Assembly (NCBI GenBank): GCA_946221045.1
Contig: CAMIIY010000023.1
Location: forward strand, 1-12,263
Source: an uncultured Oceanospirillaceae bacterium
GTDB lineage: Bacteria > Pseudomonadota > Gammaproteobacteria > Pseudomonadales > Balneatricaceae
DNA length: 12,263 nt
Direction of reading: 5' to 3'
Program-made: the position numbers and the translations under genes
The notes under the pieces: model-generated
Seen by the model: only the letters and a program-made list of their open reading frames with translations
What the model was told of the DNA's origin: nothing
Databases searched by the model: none
Shown: positions 1-6,075 of the stretch, one piece after another
Layout: each line of letters begins with the position of its first letter
Numbering within the stretch: the stretch's first letter is position 1

Positions 1-35
1 TAAACAGACAATAACCGGCAAACACAGTCCGCTTA

Positions 36-51
36 TTGCCGCTGGCGGCAA
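36..51 (-). other. Small stem-loop just downstream of cheR
   Basis: Six-base arms TTGCCG and CGGCAA enclose a four-base loop, 7 bases beyond the cheR stop codon. No T-run follows on the minus strand, so it is not a clear intrinsic terminator. It may instead be a processing or stability hairpin before a further leftward flagellar gene (flgB follows cheR in Vibrio-type loci; inference). Nothing else is visible in bases 1-57. Confidence 0.3.
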
Positions 52-57
52 AGAAGA

Positions 58-906
58 TCAGAGTGCCTGATAAACAATGCCCGGACGGCAATGAATCATC
101 CGGTATTTATCATCCATAGAGGGAAGAAACTCGGAAGCCCCTAAAAACAGGTAGCCACCGGTACGCAGAGAACCATGCAACTTACGCAGAATTTCAAGCT
201 TGCGGTCACTTGAGAAATAGATCAGCACATTGCGACAAAAGATCACATCAAACTTACCCAGCGCAGAGTAGGAACCCAGCAAATTCAGCTGCTGAAAACG
301 CACCATCTCACGCAAACGGCTTTTTACCTGCCAACTGCCGGTTGAGGTTTGCTCAAAAAAACGCTGCCGCTGCTCGGGCAACAACCCCCGCCCCAGCGCC
401 AGCATCTCATACTCACCGCGCCGCGCCGCATCCAGCACCTGAGTCGAGATGTCCGTTGCCACCAGATCAATGGAGGGCAGTTTCAGACGTCCCGCATTAC
501 GGCATTCATCAATAATCATGCTGATGGAATAGGGCTCCTGCCCGGTCGCACAGGCAGCTGACCAGATCCGCAGAGGCTGTCCAAGCCGTTGCTCTGATAA
601 CTCAGGCAACAATTTGTTCTGCAACAGGGTAAAAGGGTGGGAATCACGAAACCAGAGCGTTTCATGTGTGGTCATTGCTTCAATGACCTGCTCACGCAAC
701 CGCATTGTGCCGGGGCGGCGCAACATGCCAAGCAGGGTTTTGAGATCAGGACACTGATTAACCCGAGCCAGTTCACGCAGGCGGCTCTGAACCAGATACT
801 GCTTGGATTCCGTCAACAGGATGCCACTGTGGTCTTCCAAAAAGCGGCAAAACTCGCGAAAGTCTTCGGGCGCAATCTGAAACCCCGGCGGCTGCGGTGT
901 GAGCAT
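58..906 (-). CDS. cheR: Chemotaxis protein methyltransferase CheR
   Basis: CheR transfers methyl groups from S-adenosylmethionine to glutamates of chemoreceptors in the cytoplasm and drives adaptation together with CheB. From the chosen start the protein has 282 residues, normal for the family. It shows the N-terminal helical CheR domain, the family signature THETLWFRD (residues 80-88), the SAM-binding loop SAACATGQEPYS (about 116-127), the acidic ATDIS motif (150-154), the CheR hallmark IFCRNVLIYF (about 222-231) and GGYLFLGASE (250-259). There is no C-terminal TPR extension. The frame stays open upstream to an ATG at 978, but that would overlap cheV by 47 bases and add a tail untypical of CheR. 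The ATG at 906 lies 25 bases after the cheV stop and is preferred, although its ribosome binding site is weak. It is probably co-transcribed with cheV. Confidence 0.95.
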   Translation of the reverse strand: MLTPQPPGFQIAPEDFREFCRFLEDHSGILLTESKQYLVQSRLRELARVNQCPDLKTLLGMLRRPGTMRLREQVIEAMTTHETLWFRDSHPFTLLQNKLLPELSEQRLGQPLRIWSAACATGQEPYSISMIIDECRNAGRLKLPSIDLVATDISTQVLDAARRGEYEMLALGRGLLPEQRQRFFEQTSTGSWQVKSRLREMVRFQQLNLLGSYSALGKFDVIFCRNVLIYFSSDRKLEILRKLHGSLRTGGYLFLGASEFLPSMDDKYRMIHCRPGIVYQAL

Positions 907-931
907 CTCTGTTTTAACTCTGACGAAACAA

Positions 932-1864
932 TTAACGGACCTGATTGATACGGTGAACCACCACTGAAGCCAGCTCATCCGGATCGAATTTGGCTAGGAA
1001 TCCGTCAGCACCCACTTTCTTCACCATGGAGACGTTAAAGCCACCGGACAAAGAGGTGTGCAGCACTACATGCAGATTTTTAAGCTGTTCATTGCCCTTG
1101 ATCATCGAGGTCAGGGTATAGCCATCCATTTCCGGCATCTCGATATCAGAGATAATCATGAGGAACATTGAGGGTACATCAATGCCCTTATCAACCAGTT
1201 GCTGCAGCGTATCCCAGGCCTCACGTCCATTGTTACGCGACATAACCTTGATACCTAAACTTTCAAGGCTTCGCTGCATCTGGTTCCGCGCCACAGCAGA
1301 ATCATCCACAATCAGAATCTGATAATCCTGTGCTTTCTGACGCACAGTAGAATCCGCAACCGTTTCACTGACTTCGGTCTTCATCGGATACAGGTCGGCC
1401 AGAATCTGCTCAACATCCAGTATCTCAACCAGCTTGCCTTCGTATTCAAAGATCGCGGTCAGGTAGTTTTCCACGCCGATTTCGGTCGGCGGCGGCATGA
1501 TCTGATCCCAGTGCGTATTCAGAATACGATCAACTCTGCGCACCAGAAACGCCAGCGTCCGGCGGTTATATTCAGCCACAATCAGGAAGCACTGACGTTG
1601 CTGATCCAATGGTATGGGCGCACGACCCACCGCTTCAGAAAGATCCAGTACCGGAATAGTTTCACCGCGGATATGCGCCATTCCCTTCACTGAGGAGGTT
1701 TGGCGCGGTACTTCTGTCAGTTCCGGGCATTGCAGTACTTCGCGCACTTTGAACACGTTAATACCGTAACGCTGCTGAGATTCAAGGCTAAACAACAGCA
1801 ACTCAAGGCGGTTCTGACCCACCATCTGAGTGCGCAGGTTTACACTATCTAGGATACCTGACAT
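932..1864 (-). CDS. cheV: Chemotaxis coupling protein CheV (CheW-receiver fusion)
   Basis: CheV couples chemoreceptors to the kinase CheA through a CheW-like domain, and its receiver domain tunes this by phosphorylation. The 310 residues fall into a CheW domain (about 15-160, with PVLDLSEAVG at 71-80) and a C-terminal receiver (about 181-305). The receiver is intact: acidic pair Asp187-Asp188, phosphoacceptor Asp240 within ISDIEMPEMDGY, Thr270 and Lys292. The start ATG at 1864 has an AGGA about 10 bases upstream. The gene is transcribed away from flgA and followed closely by cheR. This cheV-cheR pair beside flgA, flgM and flgN is the arrangement known from Pseudomonas and Vibrio. A candidate sigma-54 site lies upstream. 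Confidence 0.96.
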   Translation of the reverse strand: MSGILDSVNLRTQMVGQNRLELLLFSLESQQRYGINVFKVREVLQCPELTEVPRQTSSVKGMAHIRGETIPVLDLSEAVGRAPIPLDQQRQCFLIVAEYNRRTLAFLVRRVDRILNTHWDQIMPPPTEIGVENYLTAIFEYEGKLVEILDVEQILADLYPMKTEVSETVADSTVRQKAQDYQILIVDDSAVARNQMQRSLESLGIKVMSRNNGREAWDTLQQLVDKGIDVPSMFLMIISDIEMPEMDGYTLTSMIKGNEQLKNLHVVLHTSLSGGFNVSMVKKVGADGFLAKFDPDELASVVVHRINQVR

Positions 1865-1908
1865 GATCTATTAATCCTGCAGAATAACGTTAACTTAAGT
1901 TGATTGAT

Positions 1909-1924
1909 CGCATTATGTGTGCCG
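1909..1924 (-). promoter_or_regulatory. Candidate sigma-54 promoter of cheV
   Basis: On the minus strand CGGCACACATAATGCG matches the -24/-12 pattern: GGCAC, then GC exactly 10 bases after the GG. It differs from TGGCAC-N5-TTGC at the first base of the -24 box and one T of the -12 box. Transcription would begin near 1899, giving a leader of about 35 bases before cheV. Sigma-54 control of mid-class flagellar genes is established in Pseudomonas and Vibrio; its use here is inferred. Confidence 0.4.
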
Positions 1925-1951
1925 TATCGCCAGCTTGACCGGAAACGCCCA

Positions 1952-2644
1952 GTGAACCGCATCCGTCTGATCTGCCTCTCAGCGCTAATCCTTTTCTTAT
2001 CGGCACCACCATCCGGTTCTGCAGCCATTCCTGTCACTGCCCTGGAAAACGAAGCCCAAGCTTACCTTGTTCAACACTATCGCACTATAGCGCCAAAGAC
2101 CCGTTCCGAAATCAAGATTAACCCTATTAATCGCGCAGTTAAACTGCACGAGTGCCAACAACCTGTAAATTTTGACACCCCCAGAGGCAATGGCCACCGG
2201 ATTAGTTTCAAGGCTGTCTGCCCCCGCCCATTCTGGCAGCTTTTTATGGCGGCTGAAGTCCGCCTGTTCGCCCCGGTGGTTATCAGCCGTACCAGCCTGC
2301 CCAGAAACAGCGTTTTATCACCTCAGAATCTGCAGATTAAAGAGATGGATATCACCGGACAAGACGATTTTTTCTATGCGCTAAACACCCTGACCGGCTG
2401 GACCACAAAACGCAGTCTGGCTGCAGAAACCATACTCACCGCTGGGATGCTTAAACAACCCACCACCATTCAGCGTCATGACGCCGTACTGATAGAAGCC
2501 CAGCGAAATCATGTCGTTATCCGGGTTCCGGGCACCGCCCTTGAGGAAGGCTCTATTGGTGAGCAGATACGGGTACGCAATGACCAGTCAGGCCGTGAAA
2601 TCAAAGCGATTGTAATGGCTCCGGGCCAGGTCAAAGTGCCCTGA
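1952..2644 (+). CDS. flgA: Flagellar P-ring assembly chaperone FlgA
   Basis: FlgA is a periplasmic protein needed to assemble the FlgI P-ring around the flagellar rod. I chose the GTG at 1952 because GGAAA lies 6 bases upstream and translation then begins with a clean Sec signal peptide: a short basic start, a hydrophobic stretch at about residues 6-18, and cleavage near Ser-Ala-Ala at 23-25. That gives 230 residues, close to the usual 220. The frame runs back to a TTG at 1904, but this would put a charged stretch before the signal. The C-terminal half has the SAF-type region of FlgA (RTSLPRNSVLSPQNL followed by a Gly-Trp at the domain core, then a C-terminal beta-rich segment). It is divergent from cheV and lies 113 bases before flgM. 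Confidence 0.93.
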   Translation: MNRIRLICLSALILFLSAPPSGSAAIPVTALENEAQAYLVQHYRTIAPKTRSEIKINPINRAVKLHECQQPVNFDTPRGNGHRISFKAVCPRPFWQLFMAAEVRLFAPVVISRTSLPRNSVLSPQNLQIKEMDITGQDDFFYALNTLTGWTTKRSLAAETILTAGMLKQPTTIQRHDAVLIEAQRNHVVIRVPGTALEEGSIGEQIRVRNDQSGREIKAIVMAPGQVKVP

Positions 2645-2699
2645 AAATATACTGCTGGCTACCCCGCCTGAAATTTTTAACTAATCGCCTTTTCTGCGC

Positions 2700-2726
2700 T
2701 AAAGTCGCAGGGATATCTGCCGATAG
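2700..2726 (+). promoter_or_regulatory. Sigma-28 (FliA) promoter of flgM
   Basis: TAAAGTCG (2700-2707), an 11-base spacer and GCCGATAG (2719-2726) match the FliA consensus TAAAGTTT-N11-GCCGATAA at 6 of 8 and 7 of 8 positions with exact spacing. Transcription should start near 2733, about 25 bases before the flgM start codon. A FliA promoter for flgM lets the anti-sigma factor be made under the factor it inhibits, the classic late-gene feedback. Confidence 0.88.
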
Positions 2727-2738
2727 TATCAGCAGATA
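2714..2738. repeat. Inverted repeat overlapping the flgM -10 box
   Basis: TATCTGC (2714-2720) and GCAGATA (2732-2738) are perfect 7-base arms separated by 11 bases and centred on the last base of the sigma-28 -10 element. It could be an operator, or, because it straddles the predicted start site, simply chance. Confidence 0.4.
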
Positions 2739-2757
2739 CAAATATGAGGATGGAATC

Positions 2758-3063
2758 ATGTCGATCAATCTGACAGGACTTTCGGCTTCTCAGCTGAACA
2801 GCTCCCGAGCACAGAACAACGACGGCGGAGAATCCAGCAAAGGTGTTTCAGTACAGGGTGCTGGAACAGCACCGCAGGGTGATACCGTCAAAATCAGTGA
2901 TGCAGCGCAATCACTGAAAGGTATTGCTGCGTCTCTGGCCGGTGCCCCTGAGGTGGACTCTGACCGCGTCGCTGCAATCAAGGCAGCTCTCGATGAGGGC
3001 AGCTACAGCATTAATGCCGACAAGATCGCTGAAAAAATGCTGCAGATGGATGAGGCATTCTAA
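2758..3063 (+). CDS. flgM: Anti-sigma-28 factor FlgM
   Basis: FlgM binds and inhibits the flagellar sigma factor FliA in the cytoplasm until the hook-basal body is finished, after which it is exported. At 101 residues it has the family length and build: an N-terminal Ser/Gln/Gly-rich stretch that is likely disordered (about 1-40), the TVKISDAAQSLK segment (43-54), and a C-terminal sigma-binding half with the typical VDSDRVAAIKAALDEGSYSI motif and AEKML helix. The start ATG has GAGGA 7 bases upstream. The gene is driven by the FliA promoter at 2700-2726, and flgN begins 6 bases after its stop. Confidence 0.95.
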   Translation: MSINLTGLSASQLNSSRAQNNDGGESSKGVSVQGAGTAPQGDTVKISDAAQSLKGIAASLAGAPEVDSDRVAAIKAALDEGSYSINADKIAEKMLQMDEAF

Positions 3064-3069
3064 CTTTTT

Positions 3070-3549
3070 ATGCTCTCTTCCCCGCAGCAGCTTCAACTGG
3101 CTGTTCTTCTGCAAGAAGGCATCACACTTCTGCAAAACCTTGATCAAGTCTACGATGCTGAACTCGAGATCCTGAGCCAACAGGATCTCGATGCCCTCAG
3201 CGACATCACCCAACGCAAAACCAGCTTATTAACTGAATTTCAGCAATTCCGGGTTAAACGCACCCAATTACTTGCCGAATTTGGTATTAGCAGCCAGATC
3301 AATGGCTATCAGCTTCCCGGGGATACCGTGGATGAACCGGCTGTCACCGACGCCATCACCAGGTTGGAAAAACTGCTGCAACAGATGCAGCGTAAAAACA
3401 CCCGTAATGAAAACGTGATTGCCCGAAGCCAGCGCAACACACAGCAGCTCCTGGCAATGATCCGGGGACATCGTCAGGAAGACAAACTCTACGATCAGTC
3501 CGGCACTGCTGGGCTCTACAAAGCACAAAGCCGAATCGGTAAAGCCTGA
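3070..3549 (+). CDS. flgN: Flagellar export chaperone FlgN
   Basis: FlgN-family chaperones bind the hook-filament junction proteins FlgK and FlgL and deliver them to the flagellar export apparatus. The 159-residue protein is almost wholly helical and rich in Gln, Leu and charged residues, with heptad-like stretches at about 5-65 and 95-140, as expected for this all-alpha family. The recognisable core is the N-terminal QLAVLLQEGITLL and the later TEFQQFRVKRTQLL. Sequence conservation in the family is low, so the call rests largely on size, composition and position after flgM. No good Shine-Dalgarno sequence precedes the ATG. With only 6 bases between the flgM stop and this start, translation is probably coupled. 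In Pseudomonas a PilZ gene (flgZ) follows flgN; here a tRNA gene does. Confidence 0.88.
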   Translation: MLSSPQQLQLAVLLQEGITLLQNLDQVYDAELEILSQQDLDALSDITQRKTSLLTEFQQFRVKRTQLLAEFGISSQINGYQLPGDTVDEPAVTDAITRLEKLLQQMQRKNTRNENVIARSQRNTQQLLAMIRGHRQEDKLYDQSGTAGLYKAQSRIGKA

Positions 3550-3562
3550 TATCCCAAAAGCC

Positions 3563-3591
3563 ATGACACACGCACCTGTACTGGGTAAAAT
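3563..3591 (+). promoter_or_regulatory. Sigma-70 promoter of tRNA-Arg(CCT)
   Basis: ATGACA (-35, 3563-3568), a 17-base spacer and TAAAAT (-10, 3586-3591) each match the sigma-70 consensus at five of six positions. A GC-rich discriminator (CAGGCCCGCC) follows, typical of stable RNA promoters under stringent control. Predicted start is near 3598, about 15 bases before the tRNA. Confidence 0.72.
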
Positions 3592-3612
3592 CAGGCCCGC
3601 CATCTATAACAC

Positions 3613-3689
3613 GTCCCAGTAGCTCAGTTGGATAGAGCGGTCCCCTCCTAAGGGACAGGCCAGGGGTTCGAATCCCTTCTGGGACGCCA
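3613..3689 (+). tRNA. tRNA-Arg, anticodon CCT
   Basis: This is a complete 77-base cloverleaf. The acceptor stem GTCCCAG/CTGGGAC is perfectly paired, followed by discriminator G and an encoded CCA. The D arm holds AGCTCAGTTGG. The anticodon stem GTCCC/GGGAC encloses loop CTCCTAA with anticodon CCT, reading AGG. The T arm contains TTCGAAT. It lies between flgN and a gene-free stretch. tRNA-Arg genes are common integration sites, but no integrase or repeat of the 3' end is visible nearby. Confidence 0.97.
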
Positions 3690-3955
3690 TTTCCAGGCCT
3701 GCAAAATACAAAGGCCCAGCTTACCCGGCTTGCAACCTGATAGCAGCCACTGTCTGCAGCGATCTGTTCCCATCAGCCAGATTAACTGCTCACTCTGAAC
3801 AGCCCGGCATTAAACACCCACAATTGATATTGCTGAAAACACACATCACTGTCTTCTATTTAATAAAACAATAGAAATTATAAAATCAATAAATTTAATC
3901 TAAATAGCTGTATTGCATAGACTGTCTTCAGGATCACTCTACTGAGGACACAGCC
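3690..3955. other. Gene-free interval between tRNA-Arg(CCT) and the DUF2061 gene
   Basis: These 266 bases contain no credible coding frame and no clear Rho-independent terminator for the tRNA. The last 100 bases are markedly AT-rich (about 3850-3915) and contain the inverted repeat listed separately. No convincing -35/-10 pair for the downstream gene could be placed. Confidence 0.6.
3854..3876. repeat. AT-rich inverted repeat upstream of the DUF2061 gene
   Basis: TTCTATT (3854-3860) and AATAGAA (3870-3876) are perfect 7-base arms around a 9-base AT-rich spacer, about 80 bases before the DUF2061 start. The dyad is the size of a regulator site, but no known operator is recognised. Confidence 0.35.
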
Positions 3956-4177
3956 ATGAGTAAAACACTGTCATTCGCGGCCATTCACTTCACGATTGCC
4001 TTCAGCCTGACATACGCGATGACAGGCAGCCTGATGACGGGCAGTGCCGTAGCGTTCATAGAGCCGGTTGTGAATACGGTAGCCTACTATCTGCATGACC
4101 GCTTCTGGCCAGCAAAAGGCGGTAAGCAAAAAGACTCTGCATTACCTGCACAGGGCTTTGTGATGTCAGCGCAGTAA
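3956..4177 (+). CDS. DUF2061 small membrane protein
   Basis: This is a 73-residue protein of the DUF2061 family, whose function is unknown. Recognisable family features are the KTLSFAAIHFTIAF start (residues 3-16), a Tyr-Ala-Met-Thr-Gly-Ser turn, and the conserved EPVVNTVAYYLHDRFW block (about 36-51). Two hydrophobic segments (about 6-22 and 25-45) suggest a hairpin in the inner membrane, followed by a basic cytoplasmic-looking tail. GAGGA lies 7 bases before the ATG. The stop codon lies inside the 3' end of the convergent receiver-TPR gene, giving a 12-base overlap. Confidence 0.85.
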   Translation: MSKTLSFAAIHFTIAFSLTYAMTGSLMTGSAVAFIEPVVNTVAYYLHDRFWPAKGGKQKDSALPAQGFVMSAQ

Positions 4178-5764
4178 CGTACCTAAACTACCCTGAGGTA
4201 AATCATCTACCCCCCGGTGCAGGAGAACCTTCAGTTGCTGCTGTTTCTCCTGCACATCCTGCTCAAGCACCATCCGCGAGGAAAGGGCTAAATAACGCTG
4301 CACCATACGCAACCGCTCTGCCCTTTTTTCCTGACTATCCCGGGCTGATTCCAGAAAAAGCTGAGCCAGATTTAACAGCGCCGCAACATTTGATGAGTCA
4401 TATTCTGTCGCCAGGCCAAAATATTTGAGCGCCTCAGGCATCCGCCCGGCCAGATAACTCTTAACACCCTGACGGTTCACCTTACGGCTCATATCCACAT
4501 CCCTTTCGGGTGCTGCCGTCACCGGAGGCTGAACCGGCTTGTCCAGTATCGGAATCCGGTCACCGGTCACGGCCAATAGCTCACGGTCGAGGTCAAGTGG
4601 CACAGCCAGTTCAGAATTGGCCCGCTGCGCCTCCCGGGTGCATTTATTCGCGCCATCCTGATCACCCAACTGCTGCAACATCTCTCCACGCAGCAACGAG
4701 GCCTGGATCCGCAGACGCTGATCCTGCGGAAACGCACTAAATGCATCATTCAACAGTTTATTAAACCCGCCATAGAGCTCATCTTGTTTCTGCTCAGCAC
4801 TGACGGCCACCTCAAGACGCTTCAGATTGGCCAGTTTCAGATATGGCTCTGGAGAGCGATAGCAACTATGACGCCCTAACACGATTGATTTTTTATAGGC
4901 CACTGAGGCCACGTCCAGCTGCTTGGATTGTGTCGCAATACGCCCAAGCGTCATCTGCCTGGGAATTCCCAGAGGGGATAATTTAACGGCGTCATTAAGA
5001 ATTTCACGTGCGGCATCGAGATCTCCCGACTGCTCATACGCCTGAGCCAGCAGGTCATAGGCCGGAATATAAAGCGGAAATTGATTGATAAAATGGGCCA
5101 GCAGTCGTTCAGCTTCTTTAATTTTACCCTGCTGAATCATGGCTCTGGCATATAACATGCCCGCTTCTTTGTCCTTACGGTCAGCGTAGATTTTACCGGC
5201 TATACGCTCAGCAAGATGGGGCTGCCCCGCCTGAAGCTGTAACCGGGTCATGGTTATACAGGCTGCATCATACTCATCATCATAAGGAGCAAATGCATTG
5301 CGACAGTACTGAATTGCCGGTTGAAGCTTACCGGCAGCCACCAGCTCTTCTACCGGTGCAAAAAGCGCTTTGCGCGTCAGTAACTGGTCCAGTCTGTTTT
5401 TTAGTTCTTCAATAGAAAACGGCTTAGTGAGAAGCGCATCAGGGCGGCTGTCCAGCGCATGCAGAATTAACTCCTGTGCTGCATCACCGGTCATGAACAC
5501 CCAGCAGGCGGTAGGTTTGATATAACCCCGATAGCGGCACTCTTCCAGCAACTGGATACCAGAGAAACTATCACTGCTGTTATGACCCAGCAGAATGACG
5601 TCATACTCCTCTTCTGCAATTACAGAAAGCACCCGGGACGAAATAGTCACAGCCTTGAGGTTGACCACCCCCATACTTCGCAACATGTAAAACAGCGTCG
5701 CGCGCATATTACCGCTGCTATCAATCAGCAATACCTGCTTGTCAGAGTAATCTACCTGCGCCAC
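4166..5764 (-). CDS. Degenerate receiver domain fused to TPR repeats
   Basis: This 532-residue, probably cytoplasmic protein has an N-terminal response-regulator receiver fold (about 9-125) followed by a long helical region of tetratricopeptide-like repeats (about 166-300, again near 342-385 and 430-463), with a Pro-rich linker at about 404-420. The receiver keeps the beta-1 aspartate (Asp15), the conserved Thr92 and the Lys114-Pro pair. However, the phosphoacceptor position after the beta-3 strand (DVILLG) is Gly60, and the usual second acidic residue is Ser16. Ordinary phosphorylation is therefore unlikely. Receiver-TPR proteins occur in marine gammaproteobacteria, and VieB of Vibrio cholerae has a comparable plan, but I cannot assign this protein a role. 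It starts at a GTG, the only start codon before an in-frame stop; GGAA lies 7 bases upstream. The 3' end overlaps the convergent DUF2061 gene. Confidence 0.88.
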   Translation of the reverse strand: MAQVDYSDKQVLLIDSSGNMRATLFYMLRSMGVVNLKAVTISSRVLSVIAEEEYDVILLGHNSSDSFSGIQLLEECRYRGYIKPTACWVFMTGDAAQELILHALDSRPDALLTKPFSIEELKNRLDQLLTRKALFAPVEELVAAGKLQPAIQYCRNAFAPYDDEYDAACITMTRLQLQAGQPHLAERIAGKIYADRKDKEAGMLYARAMIQQGKIKEAERLLAHFINQFPLYIPAYDLLAQAYEQSGDLDAAREILNDAVKLSPLGIPRQMTLGRIATQSKQLDVASVAYKKSIVLGRHSCYRSPEPYLKLANLKRLEVAVSAEQKQDELYGGFNKLLNDAFSAFPQDQRLRIQASLLRGEMLQQLGDQDGANKCTREAQRANSELAVPLDLDRELLAVTGDRIPILDKPVQPPVTAAPERDVDMSRKVNRQGVKSYLAGRMPEALKYFGLATEYDSSNVAALLNLAQLFLESARDSQEKRAERLRMVQRYLALSSRMVLEQDVQEKQQQLKVLLHRGVDDLPQGSLGTLLR

Positions 5765-5868
5765 GAAGCCATTCCATCTCCAGGGAAGACCTCAGTATAA
5801 AAGGGCAAGGCATGAGACAAAAGGCCAACCTATGCTAAGTGACCGATTTTGCATGAAAAACAGCAGAC

Positions 5869-5908
5869 AAAAAAAATGCACCGGACCTTGGGTGAAAGAT
5901 ACGGTGCA
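5869..5908 (-). terminator. Terminator-like hairpin upstream of the receiver-TPR gene
   Basis: On the minus strand TGCACCG and CGGTGCA form a 7-bp stem around an 18-base loop, and the stem is followed at once by eight T residues. This is the layout of an intrinsic terminator reading leftward. No annotated leftward gene lies upstream of it within the gap. It would therefore end a small RNA or act as an attenuator in the leader of the receiver-TPR gene, which begins about 105 bases beyond. The long loop lowers certainty. Confidence 0.55.
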
Positions 5909-5937
5909 AACAGTTCTATGCTGAAGTTGCAGCTTAA
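5869..5937 (-). ncRNA. Possible small RNA or attenuated leader
   Basis: A minus-strand TTGATC (5967-5972), 17-base spacer and TGTAAA (5944-5949) could start transcription near 5937. The transcript would run through a small hairpin (GCTG, CAACTT loop, CAGC) and stop at the T8 hairpin after about 69 bases. Both promoter boxes match only four of six consensus bases, and no known RNA family is recognised, so this is a hypothesis from layout alone. Confidence 0.25.
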
Positions 5938-5979
5938 ACCATCTTTACATTAAGAATCCTGACCCAGATCAATCATCCG

Positions 5980-5993
5980 GCCGGTTAACCGGC
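5980..5993. promoter_or_regulatory. Perfect 14-bp palindrome, possible operator
   Basis: GCCGGTTAACCGGC is identical to its reverse complement over all 14 bases, with no spacer. It sits in the divergent intergenic region, 83 bases before the deacetylase gene and just upstream of the candidate minus-strand promoter. The position suits an operator for a dimeric regulator, but I cannot match it to a known one. Confidence 0.4.
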
Positions 5994-6075
5994 GTAAGCT
6001 GGATAATACAATTGAGTAAGTGCGGATTTTTCAGCATTCCGATAGACTCATGATAATTACAAGAAGTGAGATCCT

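Larger units (their letters stand above)
5765..6075. other. Structured intergenic region between divergent genes
   Basis: These 311 bases lie between the leftward receiver-TPR gene and the rightward deacetylase-family gene and have no credible coding frame. They hold a minus-strand terminator-like hairpin (5869-5908), a possible minus-strand promoter (5944-5972), a perfect palindrome (5980-5993), and lone -10-like boxes: TATACT on the minus strand (5794-5799) before the receiver-TPR gene and GATAAT on the plus strand (6052-6057) before the deacetylase gene. Neither of those boxes has a good -35 partner. Confidence 0.6.

Noticed and set aside
907..978. N-terminal extension of cheR to the ATG at 978
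   Set aside because: It would overlap cheV by 47 bases and add a Trp-rich tail not found in CheR proteins. The ATG at 906 gives the normal N-terminus.
1924..1931. Sigma-28-like GGCGATAC on the minus strand before cheV
   Set aside because: The matching -35 region lacks the TAAA core, and the overlapping sigma-54 pattern fits better.
1904..1951. Upstream TTG start for flgA
   Set aside because: It has no ribosome binding site and would place a charged stretch before the signal peptide. The GTG at 1952 has GGAAA at proper spacing.
3613..3955. Integrative element at tRNA-Arg(CCT)
   Set aside because: No integrase, no repeat of the tRNA 3' end and no foreign-looking genes follow; only a DUF2061 gene and a gene-free stretch.
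6017..6045. Sigma-28-like promoter before the deacetylase gene (TAAG and TCCGATAG)
   Set aside because: The -10 is close to consensus, but the spacing is two bases too long and the -35 is poor.
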